Source: Cliona cf. orientalis (Eukaryota; Porifera; Demospongiae; Clionaida; Clionaidae). Taken from it: a DNA stretch of 64,000 nucleotides. The stretch is from the NCBI GenBank assembly GCA_963930775.1, contig OZ005702.1:1984001-2048000 (forward strand). Reading direction: 5' to 3'. The translations under genes and the position numbers were made by a program. The notes below the pieces were generated by a model, which did not search any database, was not told where the DNA came from, and worked only from the letters and a program-made list of their open reading frames with translations. Of the stretch, positions 1 through 9,817 are shown in pieces (positions within the stretch are counted from its first letter, which is position 1; each line of letters opens with the position of its first letter).

Positions 1-830
1 GACACGTAGATCCGATAGATAGTGTGTAACTCAGTATTATATTAATAATGCTAGCATTGTAGTGTACATAGGTTGTTGTGATTTGCCCTCCTTATGATTT
101 TTAGAACTAGTACTTATGGAAGGGAATATAAATGAAACTGTAGTTTATTTATGGCTATAATTAAAAATTTAATTATATCACTTCATGTGTGATTTTTGAA
201 AGCCTTGAGCTCTCTCTTGAACTTAATGAATTGCCAGATATTATGATAATTATCCTATTCAAATGAGATACAAACAGTAAAACATTTAGCAGAGCTGTCA
301 GTCGATATTGAGGCTGACAGTATATAGCTTGCTGGCATCTATTAATCTAACTACTGAAGGATGCAACTAAAGTCTAACTCACTTCACACAACTGTACCTA
401 TAGTAAGTGGAAATATTATTGTTGATCACATCTGGACATCTGGCACCCACTTCTGTGACACCATAAACCCATTAGCTGGTTTCTTCCACAAACCCACAAA
501 CTGAAAGCTGTGGCATTGTAGCAGGTGACCATGCATGGATGGTTTAAACTGCCTTTAGCTGAGCTGCTCATGGTACAAACATGACATTGTTGATAAGAGA
601 GCTGAGGATGTGGTGTGCCTAAGTGCATTCCAGAATTACTATGACATTGTCACAAAATTTTTATAGCTAGTATTGCCCTAACATTATACTATGATTACGT
701 TGCTATGGAGCTAGGGCTCTTTTGTATGGTTTCCAATCTATTTTCCACCTTCTATAAAAGAATTGCATCCATGGGTAAGCAAGTAGAATTATACAGTAAC
801 ACCTGAAGAGGTATTTGACTCATTGAAAGC
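1..830. other. 3' flank of a collagen-array unit and intergenic DNA
   Basis: No gene is seen here. The first ~200 bases resemble the 3' flank that follows the other collagen copies (compare about 4290-4720), so the window opens just downstream of another copy. Positions 481-540 carry an intergenic module that recurs at about 1149-1195, 3738-3785, 5107-5165 and 7090-7145. Short open frames here look like chance. Confidence 0.6.
754..760 (+). promoter_or_regulatory. TATA box of decayed collagen copy 1
   Basis: TATAAAA lies about 77 bases before the ATG at 831, in the context CTTCTATAAAAG that also occurs upstream of the other copies. Confidence 0.5.
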
Positions 831-1090
831 ATGAAGCAGTATCTGATATTCCTATTGATGCTAACATTCTGGGCTGAAGATGAAGATAATTTAAATTTTT
901 ATCCCTGCATTGTATTTTTGCATGATCAGCAAGAGCGAGTGTTATAGAAGAGAATAGAAAAGAAAGAAGTCTGGGTGTTAGTAGTGGCAGTGAAGCAAGC
1001 TGCTCCAATGTCGAGATACTTCGAGGTCATGATGGTTGAGACGGTGACTCTGGAAGAGATGGCCATAATGGACTGCCTGGTGCTCAAGAA
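831..1090 (+). pseudogene. decayed short-chain collagen C4-like copy 1
   Basis: An exon-1-like ATG at 831 encodes a signal peptide start (MKQYLIFLLML) close to those of the intact genes, but the CAAG/GTGAAG donor has become CTGAAGATGAAG. A second stretch at about 940-1090 matches the start of the main exon ([18 protein letters not shown] region) and then breaks off. The collagen triplets and C-terminal domain are absent. This is a truncated relic of the array; expression is unlikely. Confidence 0.7.
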
Positions 1091-1431
1091 CCCCACATAT
1101 AGTAATAGAATCTTCCATATGATAATCTTGCATCACAAATGTTGTTTTCCACAAGCCCACAAACTGAAGGCTGTGGCACTGTAGCAGGTGACCATGGATA
1201 GTTACAATTTTAATTACCTATACCTGGAGCTCATTGCACAAACATGTTGACAAGAGGGCTGAGGATGTGGTGTGCCTTAGTGCATGGGGTTAATGGAATT
1301 TAAGTAGAGTACAAAAGATGCCCTTTAGAATTATTGTGATGTCACGAAAATGTCTAACAATTTTTGTTATACAATAACAATAACTGAGAGGGCTATGGTT
1401 TCTATTCTTAGCTAGCATATCTGCCAACTTC

Positions 1432-1438
1432 TATAAAA
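1432..1438 (+). promoter_or_regulatory. TATA box of decayed collagen copy 2
   Basis: TATAAAA in the CTTCTATAAAAGAACTGAG context, nearly the same as the box at 7408 before gene 3. Confidence 0.45.
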
Positions 1439-1452
1439 GAACTGAGTATGTA

Positions 1453-1850
1453 AAATCATATTCGAGATCATAGCATCTATAATTTCAGCAATATTGCTGT
1501 TGATAGTAACAACCAGGGCTCAAGGTGAAAATTTATTGTATGGACTTATCCCTGTATTATATACAATTATTGTAGCTATAATCAGCAAAAGAGAAGTGAA
1601 GAGAGAAAATCAGGAGCCTGCATGTCAGCAATGGCAGTGAGCAACGTCGAGATATGTCAAGGTCGTGATGAATGAACGAGCTGGTACAGCAGAAGGGACT
1701 TATTTATCACACAAATTTAAGGTGCAGGTGCAGCAAACTTAGTCTACCTCTGCATACCCTTAAATCAGAGTAGCTACTCTTGGACTACTTTGCCAGGCTG
1801 GGGTAAGGGATTGCAATTACAATATTATGGAGCATGAGCAAAATTCCGCT
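1453..1850 (+). pseudogene. decayed short-chain collagen C4-like copy 2
   Basis: A signal-peptide-like exon at about 1462-1523 ends in CAAG before GTGAAA and resembles the 5' exon of gene 3, not that of genes 1 and 2. It is followed by degraded pieces of the main exon: about 1587-1680 (VKRE and SNVEI region) and 1683-1800 (the C-terminal-domain stretch around ELVYSG and YLCMPL). The collagen repeat is deleted between them. No long frame survives. It is most useful as evidence for a second 5'-exon type within the array. Confidence 0.65.
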
Positions 1851-2351
1851 TGAAAAAGCTCATGAACATATTACAACTGATGTTCCAACATATTGGATAA
1901 TCCTGATAATCAGCTACACACTTGTGCACCCTCCTGGATAAGGGAATAGCTACTAATATACTTTGTGTCAGCCTATAGAGAGGATATGAAAGGAAGAGTT
2001 TCTTCTCAGCCACTAGTTAGGAGAGGAATTGAAGTACCTAGTCCAATGAAACTTATTGAATTTAATTCAAGGGTTGTAGGGCATCACACCTCTGAGTCAT
2101 AGCACCCATCAATCTTCCGTGATATATTGCCCCATAAACTCATAAGCTCACAAACTCATAAGCCCCCAAATTGGAGGCTAGTAGAGGATGTGGTGTGCCT
2201 ATAGTATTAAAGTTATCAAAGGGCATCTTTTATATAAATTCTGTTAATCTTATGCACTTAGGAACACCACATCTTTGGCTCTTTTGTCCCTCTATTGCAT
2301 AAGCATAAGATTTATGACATCATAAAAAAGAGCACAATAGCTGCTGGCTTC

Positions 2352-2358
2352 TATAAAA
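2352..2358 (+). promoter_or_regulatory. TATA box of collagen gene 1
   Basis: TATAAAA 92 bases upstream of the ATG at 2444. Spacing and context are shared with gene 2 (box at 5366), which supports a core-promoter role. Confidence 0.65.
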
Positions 2359-2443
2359 AGAAATGAACAAGCAACTACAAATTATACATCTTTCAAGATA
2401 GAAGGTTAGCTATACACTTGAATAAGTAAGATCTACTGAAAGT

Positions 2444-3384
2444 ATGAAGCAATACCTAGTTTCAGTGATATTGCTATTGATGGTAACAATCTGGGCTCAA
2501 GGTAAAAACAATAAAAACATGATATGAATTCACTTAGCTATCCCTGTATTGTATGATCAGCAGTAGCAGGTGTTATAGAAGTGAAGAGAGAAGAAAGGAG
2601 TCTGGAAGTCAGTAATGGCAGTGAAGCGAGCTGTTCCAACGTTGAGATACTTCGAGGTCGTGATGGTCGAGATGGTGACTCTGGAAGAGATGGCCGTGAT
2701 GGACTGCCTGGTGCTCAAGGACCCCAAGGACCTAAAGGAGAACCTGGTCCAGCAGGTAGACCTCCAGGACCTCAAGGCCAGCCAGGAGCTAGGGGAGCAA
2801 CTGGACCACAAGGACCTGTTGGACCAGTTGGACCAAGGAGTGGAGGGGTGATCTACACAAGGTGGGGAAACAGTTCCTGCCCAACTATTGCAGGAACTGA
2901 GCTGGTGTACAGTGGAACAGCTGGAGGAACTTACTACTCCCAAAAAGGAGGTGCAGCAAATTATCTCTGCATGCCTCTAGATCCAGAGTACACTCTCCCT
3001 TACCAGGCTGGATTTAGGAATCACAACTATGTTTATGGAGCAGAGTATTCAAGCCCCATTCAAGGAACCCATGAGCATAATGTTCCCTGTGCTGTGTGTG
3101 CTGTCTCAACACGTGAGATGGTCCTGATGATCCCAGCTAAGATCAGCTGCCCAACCTCCTGGACAAAGGAGTACTATGGATACCTCATGTCTGATCACAA
3201 GATACACCACAGATCCATGTACACATGTATTGATAGAGGTCAGGAGTCCCTTCCAGGAAGTCACAACAACGCCAATGGCGCATATGGTGCACTATTCTAC
3301 CACGTTGAGGCCAGCTGTAATGGTATGGCTTGCCCTCCTTATGATCCTCAGAAAGAGCTCAACTGCGTTGTTTGCACAAAGTGA
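2444..3384 (+). CDS. short-chain collagen C4-like protein, gene 1
   Basis: Two exons: 2444-2501 (signal peptide, [12 protein letters not shown] start) and 2561-3384, joined in phase 1 to give 293 residues. After a basic, charged segment come about 20 Gly-X-Y triplets with one single-residue interruption (GRP-P-GPQ). A Cys-rich C-terminal domain of about 175 residues follows, with [34 protein letters not shown] and [16 protein letters not shown]. This arrangement is that of the sponge and cnidarian short-chain collagen C4 family. The product should be secreted and trimerise through the triple helix; the ligand or matrix role of the C-terminal domain is not known to me. The collagen segment ends [11 protein letters not shown], unlike genes 2 and 3. 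A TATA box lies 92 bases upstream. Confidence 0.9.
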
Positions 3385-4057
3385 AGCTAATCTAAAGCCA
3401 CAAAACTTGACTCAACTGTGTTATATATCTGATAGATAATAATTATTATAACTATTGCGCTAATAGTGCTAACATTGTCTCAGTGTACATGGCTTGTTGT
3501 GATCTTCAGAACTATAGTATATTACACTCCATGGTGAAAAAGTTGATCCATACATAACCTATGCTATCATGGGTTCCTTGAATAAGGTACTGTGTGGAAG
3601 CTGTCTATTATTAATTGTGGCTGATGGTATAATATTATAAGTTTTAAAGGGTGAAGAATAAATTACATCAACACATAGTATGGCACCCTCTTCTGCACTG
3701 AATAACCTAGCCTGCATCATAAACCCATTGGCTGGTTTCTTCCACATGCTCACAAAAAGGCTGTGGCATTGTAGGTGACCATGCCGCCTGGAGCTCAATG
3801 TATAAAGATGTTGTCAATGACAAGAGAGCTGAGAAAGATGTGTGCCTAAGCGCATACCAAGATTAATGGAATTTTAGAGAGCATAAACAATGCATAACTT
3901 TAGGGCTTGTGCTTTTCAAGTAGGGAGATTACTATGACGTTGTTACAAAATCTTTATAGTTACTGTATTGGCCTAACATTACAATGATATCATTAATTTT
4001 GGCTTATGGAGCTAGGGCTCTTTAGTATGGCTTCCAATCTATTTGCCAACTTCAATC
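3385..4057. other. intergenic spacer of the collagen array
   Basis: No coding signal. An AATAAA at 3657-3662 could be the poly(A) signal of gene 1. A copy of the shared intergenic module lies at about 3738-3785. Confidence 0.5.
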
Positions 4058-4285
4058 TATAAAAAGAATTGGGCTTGAAGAACTGCTTGACTCATTGAAA
4101 ACATGAAGCAGTATCTGACATTCCTATTGACACTAACAATCTGGGTCAAGGTGAAGACAAATAAATTTAATGATTTAGCATGGATTCTTTTGCATGATCA
4201 GTATAAGAGTGGGTGTTATAAAAGTGAAGAGAGAATTGCGCGTGTTGTTTGCTAATTAGCCACAAAATTTGACTCATGATCAACT
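4058..4285 (+). pseudogene. collagen C4-like relic with the body deleted
   Basis: A TATA box (4058-4065) and an exon-1 copy with ATG at 4103 (MKQYLTFLLTLTIW) are followed by the first ~25 bases of the main exon (GTGAAGAGAGAA at about 4223). These join directly to sequence matching the last codons and 3' UTR (TTGTTTGC, then TGACTCA). The whole collagen and C-terminal coding body is missing, as after one internal deletion. The exon-1 donor region is also shortened by a base. It is not a functional gene. Confidence 0.7.
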
Positions 4286-4335
4286 GTGTCATAGATGCGT
4301 AGATCCAATACATAGTGTATATAGCTCAGTATAAT

Positions 4336-4573
4336 GAAGGGCTGAGAGCCATAGTGGGCTAATCCACAAATGTTGAATTACCCCCCCCCCCCCCCCCCCC
4401 CGAATCTTGAAAATATGTTTAAAATGTGTTTCATGAGCTACAGAAAATTCATATTTCTGTAAATTTCAATATTTTGGTAGAGTATAATGTATGGTTTTTA
4501 GTCCATTTTTGTGGTTTTTAGACAATTCCCCACATTTAATTTGGGGTTAGCCCACTATGGTTCTCGGCCCTTC
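4336..4573. mobile_element. MITE-like element, GAAGGGCTGAGAG family, with a poly-C run
   Basis: The ends are inverted repeats of about 27 bases: GAAGGGCTGAGAGCCATAG on the left, and CTATGGTTCTCGGCCCTTC on the right. A run of 21 C lies at 4381-4401. The element interrupts collagen 3'-flank sequence that is continuous at the window start. It has no coding capacity. A diverged reverse-orientation relative lies at about 42620-42882. The target duplication is unclear. Confidence 0.7.
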
Positions 4574-5365
4574 TATTGTGTTAGTAGTGCTAGCATTGTA
4601 GTATACATATGTGATTTGCCCTCATTATTTTCAGAACTGGTACTTATGGAAAGGAATATTAACGTAAATGTACTTTATGGCCATAATTAAAATTTTATAC
4701 ATAATAATATCACTTCATGTATGATTTTGAAAGCCTTGAGCCCTGTCTTGAACTTACTGAATTGCCAGATATGATAATTATTATTACCCTATTCAAAATT
4801 TCAAATGAGATAGAAACCAACCCGTACAGACAGAAACTGTGATAAAGTAATTGGCGGAGCTAGTGTACTGTCAGTCAATATCGTGGCTGACAGTATATAG
4901 CATGGATTAATCTAACTACTGAAGGATACAACTTGTCTAGTTAAAGGCTACTCGCTTCCTGATATAAGCACAACTGTATCTATGGTCAAGTGGAAACAAT
5001 AATACTATTGTTATTGATCACATCTGATAATAATATTATTATAGATTTAATTAAGTTTAAACGGGTATAGGACATCCAGCACCACCATAAACCCATTAGT
5101 TGGTTTCTTCCACAAGCCCACAAACTGAAGGCTGTGGCATTGTAGCAGGTGACCATGCATGCATGGATGGTTTAATTAAACTGCCTGGAGCTGTGCTGCT
5201 CATTGTACAAACATATTGGTAAGAGAGCTGAGGATGTGGTGTGCCTAAGTGCATTCCAGAATTACTATGACATTATCATAAAATCTTTACTAACATTATA
5301 CTATTATTATTTTGCTTATGGAGCTAGGGCTCTTGAGTATGGTTTCCAAACTATTTGCCAACTTC

Positions 5366-5373
5366 TATAAAAA
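5366..5373 (+). promoter_or_regulatory. TATA box of collagen gene 2
   Basis: TATAAAAA 90 bases upstream of the ATG at 5456, with the same context as at 2352. Confidence 0.65.
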
Positions 5374-5455
5374 GAACTGGGTGAGCATAAATCATAAATC
5401 TTTCAAGATAGGATTATACTGTTACACTTGAAAAAGTATTTGACTCGTTGAAAGC

Positions 5456-6380
5456 ATGAAGCAGTATTTGATGCTCCTATTGATGCTAACAATCTGGACT
5501 CAAGGTGAAGACAAAATGATTTTTAATTTAATTTGTCCCTACATTGTATTTTGCACAATCAGCAAGAGCGGGTATTATAGAAGTGAAGAGAGAAGAAAGG
5601 AGTCTGGATGTCAGTAATGGCAGTGAAGCAAGCTGTTCCAACGTCGAGATACTTCGAGGTCGTGATGGTCGAGATGGTGACTCTGGAAGAGATGGCCGTG
5701 ATGGACTGCCTGGTGCTCAAGGACCCCAAGGACCTAAAGGAGAACCTGGTCCAGCAGGTGGACCTCCAGGACCTCAAGGCCAGCCAGGAGCTAGGGGAGC
5801 AACTGGATTAAAAGGAGATATTGGACCAGCTGGACCAAGGAGTGGAGGGGTGACATACACAAGGTGGGGAAACAGTTCCTGTCCAACTATTGCAGGAACT
5901 GAACTGGTATACAGTGGAAGAGCTGGAGGGACTCACTACTCACACAAAGGAGGTGCAGCAAACTACCTCTGCATGCCTCTGGATCCAGAGTACACTCTCC
6001 CTAGTCGAGCTGGAGTCAACAACCGCAATTACGTTTTTGGAGTTGAGTATAAAGGCCCTATTCAAGGAATCAGTGATCACAATGTTCCCTGTGCTGTGTG
6101 TGCTGTCTCGACACGTGAGATGGTCCTGATGATCCCAGCTAAGACTAGCTGCCCAACCTCCTGGACAAGGGAGTACTATGGGTACCTCATGTCAGCTGAC
6201 CATGGTCACCCCGGAAGATCCATGTACACATGTGTTGATAGAGGTCAGGAGTCCCTTCCTGGAAGTCATGCAAATACCAATGGTGCACTATTCTACCACG
6301 TTGAGGCCAACTGCAATGGCATGGCTTGCCCTCCTTATGATCCTCAGAAAGAGCTCAACTGCGTTGTATGTACAAAGTGA
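5456..6380 (+). CDS. short-chain collagen C4-like protein, gene 2
   Basis: Exons 5456-5504 (MKQYLMLLLMLTIWTQ signal peptide) and 5563-6380 join in phase 1 for 288 residues. The order is signal peptide, [14 protein letters not shown] linker, about 20 Gly-X-Y triplets with one interruption (GGP-P-GPQ), then the C4-type Cys-rich C-terminal domain ending ELNCVVCTK. The collagen part ends GLKGDIGPAGP, identical to gene 3 and different from gene 1. Differences from the paralogs cluster in two stretches: SADHGHPG before RSMYTC, and SHANTNG before ALFYH. Expected role: secreted matrix or surface trimer. The start is the first ATG after the TATA box and begins the signal peptide. Confidence 0.9.
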
Positions 6381-7407
6381 AGTTACTCTAAACCACAAAA
6401 CATGACTCAACTGTATCGTAGATTGAATAGCTAGCTATTAATACAGTACAATTGTGTTAATAGGCTTTAGCTCTAGCATTAATATTATTATTAGAGACTA
6501 ATTTATAACATTTTCATTATAATTGTATTCATAATATTGTGGTTTGTCTCTCTTATATAACATTTTCATTATAATTGCATTCATATTGTGGTTTATCTTT
6601 CTTATGTAAGACTCACTGCTACGTAATTGTGTTATTTGAAAATCTCGATTCATAGCCTAAGTTATCAAGCTTGCATGGAGGAAATAATATTATTAAAATT
6701 CTAAACTGTGGCACTATATAATAAATATTAACATTAAGGAAATCCAGACCATGTACCATACACCAACAAGAAATTAGCTACCATTTAGCTGATACTCCGC
6801 ATTTTCAAGAACTGGTAATAGCCAAGATAAAGAGAAAAGGAAGGAGTCTGGCTGGATATCAACAATGGCAGTGAAGCAAGCTATTCCAATGTTGAGATAC
6901 ATTGAGGTTGTGATAGTGACTCTGGAAGAGATGGCCGTGATCGACTGCCTGAGTTATATTATGCTAATATATAGCCAGAAGAGCTGAAGAAATAATGGTA
7001 ATCGAAAATCTGTAATAGCTATAATAATAATAATATTGTACCACTGAAGCCATAGCGATGAAGGCACTGCCCATTACTAATAGCTGGTTTCTTCCACAAG
7101 CCCACAAACTGAAGGCTGTGGCATTGTAGCAGGTGACCATGGATGGTTACCACTACCCGGGTGGAGCTCATTGTACAAATATGTTGACAAGAGGGCTGAG
7201 GATGTGGTGTGCCTTAGCTAATAATTAGTGCATGGGGTTAATGGAATTTAAGAGAGTACAAAAAGATGCCTTTGATAACTTTACTATCAGAATTTACTAT
7301 GATGTCACGAAAATAATATTGTTAGTGCCTAGCGCCTTTTGTTATGCAATAATAGCTGAACAGGCTCTTTAGTTTCTATTTTTATAGCTAGCATATCTGC
7401 CAACTTC
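6381..7407. other. intergenic spacer with a collagen relic
   Basis: AT-rich DNA. A short relic of the main-exon start lies at about 6826-6955 (AGAAAAGGAAGGAGTCTGG through GAAGAGATGGCCGTGAT) and is broken by substitutions and deletions. The shared intergenic module recurs at 7090-7145. Short direct duplications occur at about 6500-6600. No gene is supported. Confidence 0.55.
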
Positions 7408-7414
7408 TATAAAA
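7408..7414 (+). promoter_or_regulatory. TATA box of collagen gene 3
   Basis: TATAAAA in the same context as the box at 1432. It lies upstream of the gene 3 signal-peptide-like exon. Confidence 0.5.
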
Positions 7415-7442
7415 GTACTGAGTAATCTATGTAAAATCATAT

Positions 7443-8549
7443 TTGAGATACATAGCATCTATAGTTTCAGCGATATTGCTGTTGATAGTAACAACCTGGG
7501 ATCAAGGTGAAAATTTATTTGCAGGAACTGAGCTGGTGCACAGTGGAAGAGCTGGAGGGACTCACTACACACACAAAGGAGGTCAGCAAACTACTTCTGT
7601 ATGCCTCTGGATCCAGAGTACACTCTCCCTTACCAGGCTGGATTTAGGAATCACAACTATGTTTATGGAGCAGAGTATTCAAGCCCCATTCAAGGAACTC
7701 ATCAGTAAATTGTATTGTATTTTTGCATGATCAGCAAGAGCGGGTGTTATAGAAGTGAAGAGAGAGGGAAGGAGTCTGGAAGTCAGTAATGGCAGTGAAG
7801 CAAGCTGTTCCAACGTCGAGATACTTCGAGGTCGTGATGGTCGAGATGGTGACTCTGGAAGAGATGGCCGTGATGGACTGCCTGGTGCTCAAGGACCCCA
7901 AGGACCTAAAGGAGAACCTGGTCCAGCAGGTGGACCTCCAGGACCTCAAGGCCAGCCAGGAGCTAGGGGAGCAACTGGATTAAAAGGAGACATTGGACCA
8001 GCTGGACCAAGGAGTGGAGGGGTGACCTACACCAGGTGGGGAAACAGTTCCTGTCCAACTATTGCAGGAACTGAGCTGGTGTACAGTGGAAGAGCTGGAG
8101 GGACTCACTACACACACAAAGGAGGTGCAGCAAACTACCTCTGCATGCCTCTGGATCCAGAGTACACTCTCCCTTACCAGGCTGGAGTCAGGGGACACAA
8201 CTACGTTTATGGAGCAGAGTATGAAAGTCCTATTCAAGGAACCCATGAGCACAATGTTCCCTGTGCTGTGTGTGCTGTCTCGACACGTGAGATGGTCCTG
8301 ATGATCCCAGCTAAGACCAGCTGCCCAACCTCCTGGACAAGGGAGTACTATGGATACCTCATGGCTGAATTCCGTGGATATGCAAGATCTATGTACACAT
8401 GTATTGATAGAGGTCAGGAGTCCATTCCAGGAAGTCAAGCTGATACTGACGGTGCACTGCTCTACCATGTTGAGGCCAGCTGCAATGGCATGGCTTGCCC
8501 TCCTTATGATCCTCAGAAAGAACTCACATGTGTTGTTTGCACAAAGTGA
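7443..8549 (+). CDS. short-chain collagen C4-like protein, gene 3; start codon uncertain
   Basis: The main exon 7735-8549 is intact: VKREGRSL, about 20 Gly-X-Y triplets nearly identical to gene 2, then the full C4-type C-terminal domain ending ELTCVVCTK. The matching 5' exon (about 7443-7506, reading LRYIASIVSAILLLIVTTW) has the right phase and a GTGAAA donor but no in-frame ATG; a TTG stands where ATG is expected. Between the exons, 7520-7712 is a stray copy of the C-terminal-domain coding sequence (AGTELVHSG and onward) with a one-base loss. Either another start exon exists, or the gene is recently disabled at its 5' end, or the signal exon is reached differently. Paralog-specific segments are AEFRGYA and SQADTDG. 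Confidence 0.7.
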
Positions 8550-9615
8550 AGTTAATCTAAAGCCACACAACTTGACTCAACTGTTTTATATTATAGATCT
8601 GGTGGCAATTATTGTGTTGATAGCGCTAGCAATATTAGCTATAGTGGACATAATGATTATTAATTTTTGTTGTATGATGTTGCCTGAAATAATTTAAATT
8701 TGTGGCTTTTGTCCTCTTTATGAAAGAATTGCAGCTTACATGATTGCGTTATTTGAAAATCTAGATCCATTTGTCAAACTTGCATGGTGCTGGCCATGCA
8801 CCGTCCGTTATCTACTGACAGACAAACAAAATTAATGTAATCTTAGTATACCCATGCAAACAGCTAGTCAGTGATCAATACAAAAACTTATTATTTCTGA
8901 CCCGTAATTAATGTATTGAATATAGTAATGAAAAACTTGACCACATCCCCAGTAGCTACATTGTTCTAATGGTGCATGTGGTAAAAGGTCGTCAATATAC
9001 ACAGCCAAGAGAACGCGTGAAGTTCGGCCAGCATTACTTGTCGGAGAAAGTAGCACTCAGCTTTTAATGTATTCGCTGGATATACATTTAATATAATATT
9101 ATTATGATTCTGTGGATTTTCAGGTCTTAGAAGTGTTCTATAAAGGCTCTGAATTTTAGGGCTATGATGACATAGGTTACATCATAATTACAACATAATT
9201 ACCTATATAATAACCACAGAAAAGAAAATTTTTACTGGGGATGTAATAATACTATCTTGATGCATAGTTACATTGTCTCAGTCAAGTATACAATAGCTAT
9301 TAGCAGTATGCATGATTGTAACAACTATCACTCTACAGTACACACACATACTATTGGTTACTGGTGTTCCAATTCAAGTCTTAGTGCTTCAAAAACATGG
9401 ATGTTCATAGCATTTGAATTTATCTGGAGTCTTTTCACGTCCACGTAACTGTTAATTGTGAGGTAAAATTATTGTAAACTGTAGGTCCAAATTGCCACTA
9501 TTAATACATATTACACCAGATGCAGGTATGTACATTAAGCCAGGGGAATGGAAAACCATGTAGTATAATATACATGGTACTCTTTACAGCATCCAATTCT
9601 TAGTAGACTATAATA
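8550..9615. other. intergenic region between collagen gene 3 and the mucin-like gene
   Basis: The first ~100 bases are collagen 3' flank. The rest is AT-rich with no frame showing homology or good splice context. The two flanking genes converge here. Confidence 0.5.
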
Positions 9616-9812
9616 CCGGAAAATTTGGCGGGGAATTAAATTTGGCGATTTGGCGGTCTATGTTACAACCACCAAACTAAAGTCCGCCAAAATTTCCTAC
9701 TCACATAATATGGCGATCCTGTACCGAACTGCCAAATTTAAATCCGCTTATGCAATAGCGATTTTGGGCTAACCACCAAATTCAATTCCGGCCAATAATT
9801 TCGGCTATACGG
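9616..9812. mobile_element. MITE-like element with TA-flanked CCG termini
   Basis: The ends are imperfect inverted repeats (CCGGAAAATTTGGCGGGGAA, and the complement of GGCTATACGG with GCCAATAATTTC). TA dinucleotides flank both ends, as for Tc1/mariner-like MITEs. The interior repeats GGCGATTTGG and CCGCCAAA motifs. It sits against the 3' end of the mucin-like gene. A possible relative is at 46123-46336. Confidence 0.55.
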
Positions 9813-9817
9813 TAATA

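Noticed and set aside
8868-9056. Minus-strand frame MLLSPTSNAGRTSRV as a terminal exon of the mucin-like gene
   Set aside because: No acceptor of fitting phase was found and the sequence shows no domain similarity.
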